This document shows, in pieces, positions 32,219 through 40,936 of a DNA stretch of 64,000 bases. The stretch lies in contig NZ_AP024828.1 in assembly GCF_019668465.1 (NCBI RefSeq), forward strand, positions 4,278,001 to 4,342,000, in the 5' to 3' direction. Numbering within the stretch: position 1 is the first letter of the stretch; the number at the start of each line of letters is the position of its first letter. Both the position numbers and the translations under genes were made by a program. The notes under the pieces are model-generated. The model worked only from the letters and a program-made list of their open reading frames with translations. It ran no database searches and was not told the origin of the DNA. Source of the stretch: Mycobacterium senriense (GTDB lineage: Bacteria; Actinomycetota; Actinomycetes; Mycobacteriales; Mycobacteriaceae).

Positions 32219-33832
32219 ATGCAGGGCGTATTCGGCGTATTTATCGGCACGTTCCTCATCGGTCTTCGTGAAGGCCTAGAGGCGTCGCTCATCGTGAGCA
32301 TCGTCGGTGCCTTCCTCAAGCGAAACGGCCAGTCGATCCGCCCGATGTTCGCCGGTGTCGCCCTGGCCGTGCTGCTCAGCGTCGGCGTGGGCGTCGGCCT
32401 CGACCTGTTCGCCGCCAGCCTGCCGCAGGCCCAGCAAGAGATGATGGAGACTGTCATCAACGCCATCGCGGTGGTGTTCGTGACGTCGATGATCATCTGG
32501 ATGAACGGCAACGCCGCGCAGCTCAAGGGGGAACTCGAGCGCGAAGCGCGCCAGGCCGTCAACCGTGGTGGGGCGTTCGCCCTGGTCGTCATGGCGTTCC
32601 TGGCCGTTCTGAAAGAGGGCTTCGAGACGTCGGTGTTCCTGCTGGCGGCCGCCGAGACGTCGCATGGCAACCGGTGGTTCGCCGTGCTGGGCGGCGCCGT
32701 GGGCATCGTCACGTCGGTCGGGCTCGGGGTGGGGCTGTACTACGGCGGTCTGCGGATCAACCTTGGCCGGTTCTTCCGGGTCACCGGGGTGTTTCTGGTG
32801 CTGATCGCCGCCGGGCTGGTGCTGGGTGCGCTACGCACCGCGCACGAGGCCGGATGGGTAACCATCGGCCAGCAACAGGTGCTCGACCTGTCCGGCTGGA
32901 TACCCAGCAATTCGGTGCTGGGCGCGGCGACGACCGGCGTGTTCGGCATCCCCGCCGACCCTCGCCTCATCGAGGTGCTCGGCTGGCTGCTCTATGCCGT
33001 GCCGGTACTGGTCGTCTTTCTCTGGCCCGCTCGGCTCGCCGCCACGCCGCGAGCCCGGAGCAGGCTGCTGACGGCGACGTCGGCGGTGCTGATCGTCGTC
33101 GGGGCGGGGCTGACCCTGATGACGCCCGCCGCCGGCTCGTCGCAGACGCCGCGGGTGCGCACCGTCACCGACCGCGACGGCCACACCGCTGCGGTGTCGA
33201 TGGTGACGGGGCCGCACGGACGTGAGCTGGCCGTCGCCCCCCAGGACAGCACCTCGACCGCCCGCAACGTCGTGCTCATCCCCGCAGACGACCAGACGGT
33301 GGACGGTGTGCCGGTACAGGTATGGCTGGCTACCGACGCGGCGGGGGCCGACGGCGCGCCAGACGTCACGCTGGATCAGTTGCTGAGCATGGCGGGAGGC
33401 CGGCTGCCGGTCGGTCTCGCGGCCGGCCGTACTCCGGGACCGTTCCAGGGTCAATGGTCGACGACCACGATGTACACCGTGTTCGCGCGGGGTGATTCCG
33501 TGATCAGTGCGCACACGACGAGCAACCGCACGGCGATTCTGACCGGCGGTGGCTTGACGGGGGCCAAGACTGTCAGTCTCGGTGGGCTGGCGACGGACTG
33601 GTCCACGTCCGCTGCCGAAGACCACGCGGCGGTGGCTCAGATCGTCGCCCGCGACCGCGATCGCGGGGAGCGGCAGCTCTGGACTGTCTGGCTTCCATTG
33701 GCGTTAGCGGGATTTGCGTTGGCGTGCGCGCTGTCAGCAATAGCCTCGGTGCGCGTGGACCGCAGGCAAGAGGATGAGAGGAAATCGATTGATGGTGAGT
33801 CGCATCGCCTCGGCAACGTGCCGGTCCCGTGA
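32219..33832 (+). CDS. efeU: Ferrous iron permease EfeU (FTR1 family)
   Basis: A 537-residue protein. The N-terminal 280 residues hold seven membrane segments with two iron-binding REGLE-type motifs: REGLEA at about 19-24 and KEGFET at about 129-134. This is the oxidase-dependent FTR1/EfeU permease. The C-terminal region is unusual: a segment of about 200 residues outside the membrane (from SSQTPRVRTVTDRDGH) followed by one more membrane helix (LWTVWLPLALAGFALA). The ATG at 32219 lies 35 bp after the IdeR-like box. The stop overlaps efeO by 41 bases, so efeU, efeO and efeB are co-transcribed. Confidence 0.9.
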   Translation: MQGVFGVFIGTFLIGLREGLEASLIVSIVGAFLKRNGQSIRPMFAGVALAVLLSVGVGVGLDLFAASLPQAQQEMMETVINAIAVVFVTSMIIWMNGNAAQLKGELEREARQAVNRGGAFALVVMAFLAVLKEGFETSVFLLAAAETSHGNRWFAVLGGAVGIVTSVGLGVGLYYGGLRINLGRFFRVTGVFLVLIAAGLVLGALRTAHEAGWVTIGQQQVLDLSGWIPSNSVLGAATTGVFGIPADPRLIEVLGWLLYAVPVLVVFLWPARLAATPRARSRLLTATSAVLIVVGAGLTLMTPAAGSSQTPRVRTVTDRDGHTAAVSMVTGPHGRELAVAPQDSTSTARNVVLIPADDQTVDGVPVQVWLATDAAGADGAPDVTLDQLLSMAGGRLPVGLAAGRTPGPFQGQWSTTTMYTVFARGDSVISAHTTSNRTAILTGGGLTGAKTVSLGGLATDWSTSAAEDHAAVAQIVARDRDRGERQLWTVWLPLALAGFALACALSAIASVRVDRRQEDERKSIDGESHRLGNVPVP

Positions 33833-35045
33833 CTTCTGCTTGACCGCAACGGTTCTTGTTGCCACGGCGGTGTTGCCGGTGACCGCGTGCGGCCACTCGG
33901 GCGACAACTCGAACCATGCTCAGCAGCCGAAGCCGGGGACCGCTGATGCGGTCAAGGTGAGCCTGGCCAACAACGGCGGCGCGGACGGCTGCGCACTGGA
34001 CACCACCAGCGTGCCCGCCGGGCCGGTGACGTTCACGGTCGCCAACACGAACGCACCGGGCATCAGTGAGGTCGAATTGCTCAGGGACCAGCGGATTGTG
34101 GGCGAGAAGGAAAACCTCGCGCCCGGGCTGGACCCGGTGTCGTTCACGGTCTCGCTGGACGGCGGCGCCTACCAGCTCTACTGCCCGGGGGCCAGCACCG
34201 AATACCAGACCCTGACGGTGACGGGTAAAGCGCCGGCGACGCCGACGGGCACCGTGGCCAGCATCCTCGGCCAGGGCACCAAGGACTACGCCGCCTACAT
34301 CGTGAACCAGATCGGTCAGCTCAACGACGGCGTGAAGGCACTCGATGCGGCCGTGCAATCGGGCAACGTCGACGCTGCAAAGACGGCCTACGCCAAAGCC
34401 CGATTGTTTTGGGAGCGTTCGGAATCCACCGTGGAGGGTTTCGTGCTGCCGGGCTTTTCGGTCGGCGACAATGCCGGCAGCCTGGACTATCTGATCGACA
34501 TGCGTGAGTCGACGCCGGTCGACGCGAAGGTCGGCTGGAAGGGCTTCCACGCCATCGAGCGCGATCTGTGGCAGGGTGGCGCGATCACGCCCGGGACGAA
34601 GGCGCTCAGCACCGAATTGCTGGGCAACGTCGGCAAACTGAACGGCATCGTCGCGGGCCTGCAGTACAAGCCCGAGGATCTGGCCAACGGCGCCAGCGAC
34701 CTGATCGAAGAGATCCAGAACACCAAGATCACCGGAGAGGAAGAGGCCTTCAGTCACATTGACCTGGTGGACTTTTCGGGCAATGTCGAAGGTGCCCAGC
34801 AGGCGTATGCGTCGCTACGGCCGGGCCTGGAGAAGATCGATGCCAATCTGGTCCACCAGATCGATCAGCAGTTCCAGACCGTGCTCGCCACGCTGGACGG
34901 GTATCGCGACCCGGCCGCACTCGGCGGCTACAAGACCTACACCGCGGCGCTGAAGGCCAGCGACGCACCGAAGTTGACCGCGGTGATCCAGCCGCTACAC
35001 CAGAGCCTGTCCACCGTCGCCCAAAAAGTAGTCACGGCCGGCTGA
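33792..35045 (+). CDS. efeO: EfeO iron-uptake lipoprotein (cupredoxin plus M75 domain)
   Basis: A 417-residue exported protein. Signal TATVLVATAVLPVTAC ends in a lipobox with Cys; the following domain (KVSLANNGGADGCALDTTSVPAG by ends) is the EfeO-type cupredoxin with LYCPGAST as a possible metal site. After residue about 155 the imelysin-like M75 domain begins (DYAAYIVNQIGQLNDGVKALDAA by ends) with the conserved WERSE and GFHAIERDLW blocks. I chose ATG 33792 with GAGAGGAAA upstream rather than ATG 33774. EfeO presents iron to the EfeU permease with EfeB; all three are present here. Confidence 0.9.
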   Translation: MVSRIASATCRSRDFCLTATVLVATAVLPVTACGHSGDNSNHAQQPKPGTADAVKVSLANNGGADGCALDTTSVPAGPVTFTVANTNAPGISEVELLRDQRIVGEKENLAPGLDPVSFTVSLDGGAYQLYCPGASTEYQTLTVTGKAPATPTGTVASILGQGTKDYAAYIVNQIGQLNDGVKALDAAVQSGNVDAAKTAYAKARLFWERSESTVEGFVLPGFSVGDNAGSLDYLIDMRESTPVDAKVGWKGFHAIERDLWQGGAITPGTKALSTELLGNVGKLNGIVAGLQYKPEDLANGASDLIEEIQNTKITGEEEAFSHIDLVDFSGNVEGAQQAYASLRPGLEKIDANLVHQIDQQFQTVLATLDGYRDPAALGGYKTYTAALKASDAPKLTAVIQPLHQSLSTVAQKVVTAG

Positions 35046-35047
35046 TC

Positions 35048-36364
35048 ATGACCGACGACATCACCGGACCCTCCGACGGCGACGCGAACAACGCCGGCAC
35101 ACCGGCCGACGCCACCACGGTGTCGCGTCGGCGCGCGCTCGGCGGCGCCATGCTGGCCGGGCTCGGCGGCGCCGCCCTCGGCGCCGTCGGTGGCGGTTTC
35201 GCTGGTCACGCGATGGCGGCGGGACAACGCGGTGACGACGATGACACCGTCGATCTACGCCGCAGCTACCCCTTCTACGGTCAGCCCCACCAAGGCGGAA
35301 TCGAGACGCCGCCACAGCGTTACGCCATGTTCATGTCGTTCTCCGTGGCCGGCGGCGCGGGCCGCACCGAGCTGCAGACCCTGTTGGCACGCTGGTCGGC
35401 GGCCGCCGCGATCCTGCAGCAGGGCAAGCCGGTAGGAACCGTGCAGCCCCAGGTCGAGGTGCAGCCGCCGGTCGACACCGGCGAGGCCTACGGTCTGAGC
35501 CCCGCCAGTCTCACCGTCACTATCGGGTTGGGCCCGTCGCTGTTCGGCGACCGGTTCGGACTGGCCGCCCGGCGACCCGCCGTGTTCACCGACCTGCCGC
35601 CGATCAACGGCGACAACCTGGATCCGCGCCTGCACGGCGGCGACCTGTCCGTGCAGGCGTGCGCTGACGACCCCCAGGTCTGCTACCACGCCGTGCGCAA
35701 CCTGGCCCGGCTCGGCCGCAACATCGTCTCGCCATACTGGGCGGTATTGGGTTTCGGTCGCGCCTCCGCCGGCCCCGGCCAGCACACGCCACGAAACCTC
35801 TTGGGATTCAAGGACGGTACCCGCAACATCGCCACCGACGAGGAGTACGCCAAATTCGTCTGGGTCGACAACAGCGACCAGCCCTGGATGAATGGCGGGA
35901 CGTACCAGGTCGTACGCAAGATCCGGATGTTGATGGAGACATGGGATGTCGACCGGATCGGCCATCAGCAGAGGATCTTCGGGCGCACCAAAGAAGAAGG
36001 GGCGCCGCTGAGCGGCAAGCACGAATTCGACACACCGAATTTCGCCGCCAAAGGCACCGACGGCAACCCGCTCATCGATCCGATGTCTCACGTCGGCCTT
36101 GCCGCCCGGGAGAACAACGACGGCATCATGATCCGTCGACGCTCCTACAACTACACGGACGGTCTCGACGCCAACGGCCAACTCAACGCCGGTCTGCTGT
36201 TCATCTCGTACCAAAAAGATCCCCAAGATTTTATTCGCCTCCAGAACCGGCTGGGCGCACACGACCTGCTCAACGAATACATCCGCCACATCGGGTCAGC
36301 AATCTTCGCGGTGCCGCCGCCGCCGGCTGAAGGCCACTACATCGGGCAAAGCCTGTTCAGCTGA
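35048..36364 (+). CDS. efeB: EfeB, Tat-exported DyP-type heme peroxidase
   Basis: A 438-residue protein with a twin-arginine signal (SRRRALGGAMLAGLGGAALG by ends, about residues 24-45). The mature part is a dye-decolourising peroxidase: GFKDGTRN carries the distal Asp/Arg motif (GxxDG), and the proximal heme His is expected near the C-terminal half (KHEFDTPNF, SHVGLAAREN). EfeB is proposed to oxidise ferrous iron or release iron from heme for the EfeU channel. It begins 2 bp after efeO. A 164-bp gap follows before the OsmC gene, without a visible gene. Confidence 0.92.
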   Translation: MTDDITGPSDGDANNAGTPADATTVSRRRALGGAMLAGLGGAALGAVGGGFAGHAMAAGQRGDDDDTVDLRRSYPFYGQPHQGGIETPPQRYAMFMSFSVAGGAGRTELQTLLARWSAAAAILQQGKPVGTVQPQVEVQPPVDTGEAYGLSPASLTVTIGLGPSLFGDRFGLAARRPAVFTDLPPINGDNLDPRLHGGDLSVQACADDPQVCYHAVRNLARLGRNIVSPYWAVLGFGRASAGPGQHTPRNLLGFKDGTRNIATDEEYAKFVWVDNSDQPWMNGGTYQVVRKIRMLMETWDVDRIGHQQRIFGRTKEEGAPLSGKHEFDTPNFAAKGTDGNPLIDPMSHVGLAARENNDGIMIRRRSYNYTDGLDANGQLNAGLLFISYQKDPQDFIRLQNRLGAHDLLNEYIRHIGSAIFAVPPPPAEGHYIGQSLFS

Positions 36365-36528
36365 GCAAATCTCGCCGATCGGCGGTGGCCGTTCGACGGG
36401 GCAGCGTTTCAGACGGGTGAAGTTTCGTGTCGGGCCGGTAATTCAAGCGCGCCCGCCGTCACGCATCGGCGCCCGCCGCGCACTAACTCCGTGAAGCCGC
36501 AGAATCAGCGAGAAACGGAGAGAGTCAC

Positions 36529-37053
36529 ATGACCGATGCGCTCGTCATCGACGCCGAAGGCCTTGACCGGCTGTCCTGTAACGCCAAGGCCAACCCTGAG
36601 ACAGGCAGGAAGACACTGAAAGCCAAGACGGTGTGCGAGAACGGGTTCCGCAACATGACCTACGTCCGCGGCCTGGCGCCGATGTTGGTGGGCGAGCCGC
36701 CCGCGCTGCTGGGTGATGACTCGGCCCCCAATCCTTCGGAGACCGCGCTGGCCGCGCTGGGCTCATGCGTGTCGGTTGGCCTGTTGGCCAACGCGACCCA
36801 TCGTGGCGTGACGTTGACCAAGATCGAGGTCGAGATGGAAGGCGACATCGACATCTCCGCGGTATGGGGCGTGGGGGACACCCCACAGGACAAGCGCCTG
36901 GGATTCAGCGCGGTCCGCTGCAGGGTGAGCCTGACCGGCGACGCCGACGATGCCACGCTGAAAGAGATCCACGACAACGCCATCGCCTGGTCACCGGTGC
37001 TGAACACGTTTCGCAACCCGGTGATTGTCGACTCGGCTCTGAGCACGGAATAA
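36529..37053 (+). CDS. OsmC/Ohr-family protein
   Basis: A 174-residue OsmC-like protein. The catalytic helix carries LGSCVSVGLLANATHRGV with Cys80, preceded by SAPNPSETALAA, and is followed by KIEVEMEGDIDI. The second peroxidatic partner cysteine of Ohr proteins is not obvious, so a thiol-dependent peroxidase role is likely but not certain. The ATG at 36529 has GAAACGGAGAGAG upstream. The flavoprotein gene starts 5 bp downstream and the ECF sigma operon follows, which suggests a shared stress context. Confidence 0.85.
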   Translation: MTDALVIDAEGLDRLSCNAKANPETGRKTLKAKTVCENGFRNMTYVRGLAPMLVGEPPALLGDDSAPNPSETALAALGSCVSVGLLANATHRGVTLTKIEVEMEGDIDISAVWGVGDTPQDKRLGFSAVRCRVSLTGDADDATLKEIHDNAIAWSPVLNTFRNPVIVDSALSTE

Positions 37054-37058
37054 GCGAG

Positions 37059-38126
37059 ATGACGGCGACCATCGATCCTGCGGCCGGCACGCTGGATGTC
37101 GAACTGTTGGCGGATATTCGGGCTCACGCCGGTGCGCTGGACCGCGGCGAAGATCATTCCCGTCGCAGCTTCACCGGGCTGGGAGAGGCCGGACTGCTCG
37201 GGATCGGCGCCCCGGGCAACATCGACAACCAGCTTCCGGTGATGGCCGACGTGATTCGGTTGATCGCCGGGGCATGCATGAGCACCGGTTTCTCGTTGTG
37301 GGCGCATCGCATGGCGATCGAGTATCTGCTCACGGCCGCAACCGAATTCAGTGATGCTGCGGTCGCGCCGTTGCTTTCGGGAACGGTGCTGGGCGTCACC
37401 GCGATGGCCGCGGCGTTCAAGGAGGCGGCCGGTTGCGGCAGCGTGGAGTTGACCGCTACGTCCGTGGCGGGCGGCTACCAGGTGTCGGGGCCGATCAGGT
37501 GGGCCAGCAACCTGTATCCCGACTCGACGATGGTGACCGCGGTGCGTACAGATGCCGGCGAGAAACTGATCGTCGCGCTGGCCCTGGGCACGCCCGGCGT
37601 GGTCGTTGGCGAGCATTTCGATCTGCTGGCCATGGGCAGCACCGCCTCTTCCTACCTGAACCTGGACGGTGCCTACGTTCCCGCCAAACAGGTGCTGTCG
37701 CGCGACTTCGATGGCTTCCTGCAGGCGGTGCGCCCGACTTTCCTTGTCCTGCAGTCCGCCATGTGCCTGGGGCTGACCCGGACGACCCTGGATCAGGCCC
37801 GGTTGGGGCTCGATGGCGTCAACGCGGTGTTCGGTCACGATGTCGACCGCGTCACGCAGAAGCTGATCGACGCCGAAGCCACCCTGGTGAACCTGGCCGC
37901 GGCCGTCGGAGGAGCCGAACCGCCGACTAAGAAGGAGCTGCTGTCCCTGCGGCTCGCGGCGGCCGAATTGTCCAGCGCCAGCGCTGACCTGGAGATCCGG
38001 ACCGCCGGCGGAAAGGGGTACGCGAGCAGGACGCCGGCAAGCCGGCGCTATCGGGAGGCCGCGTTCATCCCCGTGCAGTCCCCGTCCGAAGGGCAACTGC
38101 GCTGGGAACTGGCCAGATGCGCCTGA
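37059..38126 (+). CDS. Acyl-CoA-dehydrogenase-like flavoprotein
   Basis: A 355-residue protein with the acyl-CoA dehydrogenase fold: N-terminal helices (SFTGLGEAGLLGIGAPG), the middle beta domain (GCGSVELTATSVAGGYQVSG by ends, then RWASNLYPDSTMV), and a C-terminal helical domain (LAAAELSSASADLEIRTAGGKGY by ends). It is shorter than typical FadE enzymes and I cannot identify the catalytic glutamate. It resembles the flavin monooxygenase-like branch (DszC/SfnB type) as well. The start is ATG 37059, 5 bp after the OsmC gene; frames opening earlier run through that gene. Confidence 0.78.
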   Translation: MTATIDPAAGTLDVELLADIRAHAGALDRGEDHSRRSFTGLGEAGLLGIGAPGNIDNQLPVMADVIRLIAGACMSTGFSLWAHRMAIEYLLTAATEFSDAAVAPLLSGTVLGVTAMAAAFKEAAGCGSVELTATSVAGGYQVSGPIRWASNLYPDSTMVTAVRTDAGEKLIVALALGTPGVVVGEHFDLLAMGSTASSYLNLDGAYVPAKQVLSRDFDGFLQAVRPTFLVLQSAMCLGLTRTTLDQARLGLDGVNAVFGHDVDRVTQKLIDAEATLVNLAAAVGGAEPPTKKELLSLRLAAAELSSASADLEIRTAGGKGYASRTPASRRYREAAFIPVQSPSEGQLRWELARCA

Positions 38127-38136
38127 GCGCGGGTCG

Positions 38137-38766
38137 ATGGTGACTCCGGTGGCGGTGCCGCCGGAGGGCACCGAATCCGAACGGCTGGTCGGCGGTGTCC
38201 CGCTGGCCAGCCTGGTGCGCGACTTTCACCGGCCAATGGTGAATTTCGCTCGCACCATGGTGGATTCAACGACGGTCGCCGAGGAAGCCGTGCAGGAGGC
38301 ATGGGTGCAGGTGCTGCAGTCGTCGGATTCGTTTCAGGGTCGCTCGTCGGTGAGCACCTGGCTGTTCGGCATCGTCAGACACACCGCATCGCGGCACCGG
38401 CAGCGGGAATCGCGGATTCGCCACCATGAGGTGCTGGCCGCCGCGGAGGGTGAAGCCGACGACCCCCTGTCGGGCCGCATGCATCCCGCCGGTCACCCCG
38501 ATGCCGGACACTGGCGCCTGCCCCCGTCGCGGCGTTTTCTCCCCGAAGACCACACCGTCGAAAGCGAACTCCTCGGCTACGTGCGGGCGGCGCTGGATGC
38601 GTTACCCGAACGGCAGCGGCAACTGGTCATCTTGCGTGACATCGTCGGAACCTCGGCCGACGAGGCGGCCGCGCTTCTCGAACTGTCCGCCGAGGCGCAG
38701 CGGGCGCTGCTCTATCGCGCCCGGGGAAATCTCCGAGCCGAATTGGAAAAGCGGTATCAACCATGA
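38137..38766 (+). CDS. ECF RNA polymerase sigma factor
   Basis: A 209-residue sigma-70 of the ECF type. Region 2 (PMVNFARTMVDSTTVAEEAVQ by ends, ending EAWVQVL) spans about 33-64; region 4 (ALDALPERQRQLVILRDIVG by ends; EAAALLELSAEAQRALLYRAR) spans about 150-200. The zinc-type anti-sigma gene overlaps its stop as ATGA, so they are translated together. Targets may include this operon, which continues with the FNT channel, and nearby stress genes; no matching promoter was defined. Confidence 0.9.
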   Translation: MVTPVAVPPEGTESERLVGGVPLASLVRDFHRPMVNFARTMVDSTTVAEEAVQEAWVQVLQSSDSFQGRSSVSTWLFGIVRHTASRHRQRESRIRHHEVLAAAEGEADDPLSGRMHPAGHPDAGHWRLPPSRRFLPEDHTVESELLGYVRAALDALPERQRQLVILRDIVGTSADEAAALLELSAEAQRALLYRARGNLRAELEKRYQP

Positions 38767-39032
38767 CCGTTCATGACAACGCCGTTCCCGCGATCGATTG
38801 CGTCGACTTCGTGCGCCTGGTCGACGATCTCGTCGACGCCGACCCGCAACAGTGGGGACCGATCGTGGCCAAACACCTCGACGAATGCCCGCCCTGCCTG
38901 ATCTACCTGCAGCAGATGCTCGACCTCAAGATCCTGCTCGGCCACGTCTTCGACGGGGAGCAGCTCAGCGAGGACCACATTGCGGGTGTCTTCAGCGCGA
39001 TCAACACCTTGAGGAAAGGCGAACACGGATGA
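38763..39032 (+). CDS. Zinc-binding anti-sigma factor
   Basis: An 89-residue protein with the ZAS motif HLDECPPC (His-x3-Cys-x2-Cys) at about 40-47, preceded by an acidic helix (CVDFVRLVDDLVDADPQQW by ends). It lacks a membrane segment and so is a soluble anti-sigma, likely sensing thiol oxidation. It overlaps the sigma gene at one end and the channel gene at the other, both as ATGA. The cognate partner is the sigma factor at 38137. Confidence 0.82.
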   Translation: MTVHDNAVPAIDCVDFVRLVDDLVDADPQQWGPIVAKHLDECPPCLIYLQQMLDLKILLGHVFDGEQLSEDHIAGVFSAINTLRKGEHG

Positions 39033-39943
39033 CGATCAACGCTGAAGCGCCGCAGCTTCAGAGCGACGCTGTGGTTGCGGATAACGTGACCGCGTTCCGT
39101 TCTGGCGTCACGGCAAGCGGCCCGCCGGCGGATCCGTTCGAGCCGCTGTCGGTGGGCGCCATGGTGGATCGGGTGGTGGCCATGGCGGTGGAAAAGGCCG
39201 CGCACCCCTGGGCATTCCTGATGCGCTCGTTGGTGGGCGGTGTGATGGTGGCGTTCGGCGCCCTGCTGTCGCTGGTGGTGAGCACCGGCGTCAAGACCCC
39301 CGGTGTGGCAAGCCTTTTGATGGGCCTGGCCTTCGGGATGTCCTTCGTCCTCATCCTGGTGTCGGGCATGTCGCTGATCACCGCGGACATGGCCGCCGGC
39401 TTTCTCGCAGTGCTCAAGCGCACGCTGAGCGTGCGCGGCTACATCGTGCTGGTGACCGTCGGACTCATCGGCAACATTCTCGGCGCGCTGGTGTTCGTCA
39501 CGGTGTGCGCCGCGGCGGGCGGCCCCTACCTGGGCGCGTTCGCCGAGCGAGCGGCGACCGTCGGCACGCTGAAGGCCGGCCAACCCTTCTGGACGGCGCT
39601 GCTGCTCGCCGTGGTGTGCACGTGGTTCCTGCAGACCTCGATGTGCATGTTCTTCAAGGCCCGCAGTGACGTCGCCCGGATGGCATTCGCGTTCTACGGG
39701 CCGTTCGCCTTCGTCATCGGCGGTACCCAGCACGTAATCGCCAATGTCGGATTTCTCGGTCTTCCCCTGTTGCTCAACCTCTTTCACCCGGTCGCACCCC
39801 GAGGCGCGATTGGTTGGGGTTTCGGCCAACACGGTTTGCTCACCAACATCGGCATCACCACGTTGGGCAACCTCATCGGCGGCACCGTGTTCGTGGCGTT
39901 GCCGTTCTGGATCATCGCGCAACTGCAGCGCCGCAAGATCTAG
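39029..39943 (+). CDS. Formate/nitrite transporter (FNT) family channel
   Basis: A 304-residue membrane protein of the FNT fold with six transmembrane segments: FLMRSLVGGVMVAFGALLSLV by ends, then MGLAFGMSFVLILVSGMSLIT, YIVLVTVGLIGNILGALVF and LLTNIGITTLGNLIGGTVFV by ends. Family members carry formate, nitrite, hydrosulphide or lactate; the selectivity residues are not distinctive. The ATG at 39029 overlaps the anti-sigma stop. Being in a sigma/anti-sigma operon suggests induction under a stress such as acid or redox change. Confidence 0.87.
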   Translation: MTINAEAPQLQSDAVVADNVTAFRSGVTASGPPADPFEPLSVGAMVDRVVAMAVEKAAHPWAFLMRSLVGGVMVAFGALLSLVVSTGVKTPGVASLLMGLAFGMSFVLILVSGMSLITADMAAGFLAVLKRTLSVRGYIVLVTVGLIGNILGALVFVTVCAAAGGPYLGAFAERAATVGTLKAGQPFWTALLLAVVCTWFLQTSMCMFFKARSDVARMAFAFYGPFAFVIGGTQHVIANVGFLGLPLLLNLFHPVAPRGAIGWGFGQHGLLTNIGITTLGNLIGGTVFVALPFWIIAQLQRRKI

Positions 39944-39972
39944 CCGGCGACGGGAGACCTCCGGCCCGACGG

Positions 39973-39992
39973 TTGAGGACTAAAGCCTCACG
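39973..39992. promoter_or_regulatory. DosR(DevR)-like box upstream of the universal stress gene
   Basis: TTGAGGACTAAAGCCTCACG matches 14 of 20 positions of the DosR consensus TTSGGGACTWWAGTCCCSAA by my count, with the central GGACTAAAG intact. It lies 51 bp upstream of the ATG at 40044. Confidence 0.6.
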
Positions 39993-40043
39993 ACTGACTC
40001 GCCCTTCTCGGGATAGCGTCGGTAACGATGGAGGGAGAACGTA

Positions 40044-40931
40044 ATGTCCGCACCCGTCAAAGAACTCGGTATCGTCGTCGCGGTCGACGGTTCGCCGGCG
40101 TCAACCGCCGCTGCTGCCTGGGCGGCCCGGGAGGCGGCGATGAGAAACATCCCGCTGACCGTCGTGCACGCGGTGTCGACTCCCACCGCGACATTCCCGC
40201 CGGTTCCGTACCCGGAGTCACTCGTCACCAGCCTGGAAGACGAAGGCAAAAAGGCGATCATGCACGCGACGAAAGTCGCCGAAGACGCGATGCCGGCCAA
40301 CCGCGGTGTGTCCATCGGCCGGAAACTCATGTATTCGCCTCCGGTGCCGACCCTGCTGAAGATGTCAGATGCGGCGGAGCTGATCGTCATGGGCAGCTCC
40401 GGCCGCGGGCTGTTGGCACGTGGGCTGCTCGGGTCGGTGAGCTCGGCGGTGGTGCGGCACGCGAATTGTCCGGTCGCGGTTGTCCGGGACGGTGAGCTGC
40501 CGGATCCGCGGAATGGTTACGTCCTGTTGGGCACCGATGGCTCACCGGCGTCCGAACTCGCGACGGAAATCGCGTTCGACGAGGCGTCGCGTCGCGGTGT
40601 GGATCTGGTGGCCATTCACGCATGGAGTGACGCCGCGGTGGTCGAAGTCTTCGACATCGACTGGCCGGCGGTCGAAGGCGAAGCGCAACGCAGCCTGGCC
40701 GAGAGCCTGGCGGGCTGGCAAGAACGCTATCCCGACGTCTCCGTACATCGATTCGTCGCTCGGGACCGGGCGGCGCGGCACCTCATCGACAAGGCGGGTG
40801 CTGCACAGCTGGTGGTCGTCGGCAGTCACGGTCGGGGCGGTCTGAGCAGGATGCTATTGGGCTCGGTCAGCAACGCGGTCCTGCACTCGGTCCGGGTACC
40901 GGTCATCGTCGCTCGGCCACCGTCCGCATAA
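40044..40931 (+). CDS. Universal stress protein (tandem Usp domains)
   Basis: A 295-residue protein with two UspA domains. Each carries the ATP-binding pattern G-x2-G-x9-G-S: VMGSSGRGLLARGLLGSVSS in the first and VVGSHGRGGLSRMLLGSVSN in the second. Domain one starts with VVAVDGSPAS, domain two with LLGTDGSPAS. Proteins of this layout in M. tuberculosis belong largely to the DosR hypoxia/dormancy regulon, and a DosR-like box lies upstream. The ATG at 40044 has GGAGGGAG about 8 bases before it. It converges with the hydroxylase gene after 5 bp. Confidence 0.93.
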   Translation: MSAPVKELGIVVAVDGSPASTAAAAWAAREAAMRNIPLTVVHAVSTPTATFPPVPYPESLVTSLEDEGKKAIMHATKVAEDAMPANRGVSIGRKLMYSPPVPTLLKMSDAAELIVMGSSGRGLLARGLLGSVSSAVVRHANCPVAVVRDGELPDPRNGYVLLGTDGSPASELATEIAFDEASRRGVDLVAIHAWSDAAVVEVFDIDWPAVEGEAQRSLAESLAGWQERYPDVSVHRFVARDRAARHLIDKAGAAQLVVVGSHGRGGLSRMLLGSVSNAVLHSVRVPVIVARPPSA

Positions 40932-40936
40932 ACCTG

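Noticed and set aside
35255..36289. Open minus-strand frame of 344 codons opposite efeB
   Set aside because: It is a shadow of the EfeB frame; the DyP motifs on the plus strand are decisive.
36660..38171. Open minus-strand frame of 503 codons opposite the OsmC and flavoprotein genes
   Set aside because: It has no known domain and reads through two genes with clear family patterns.
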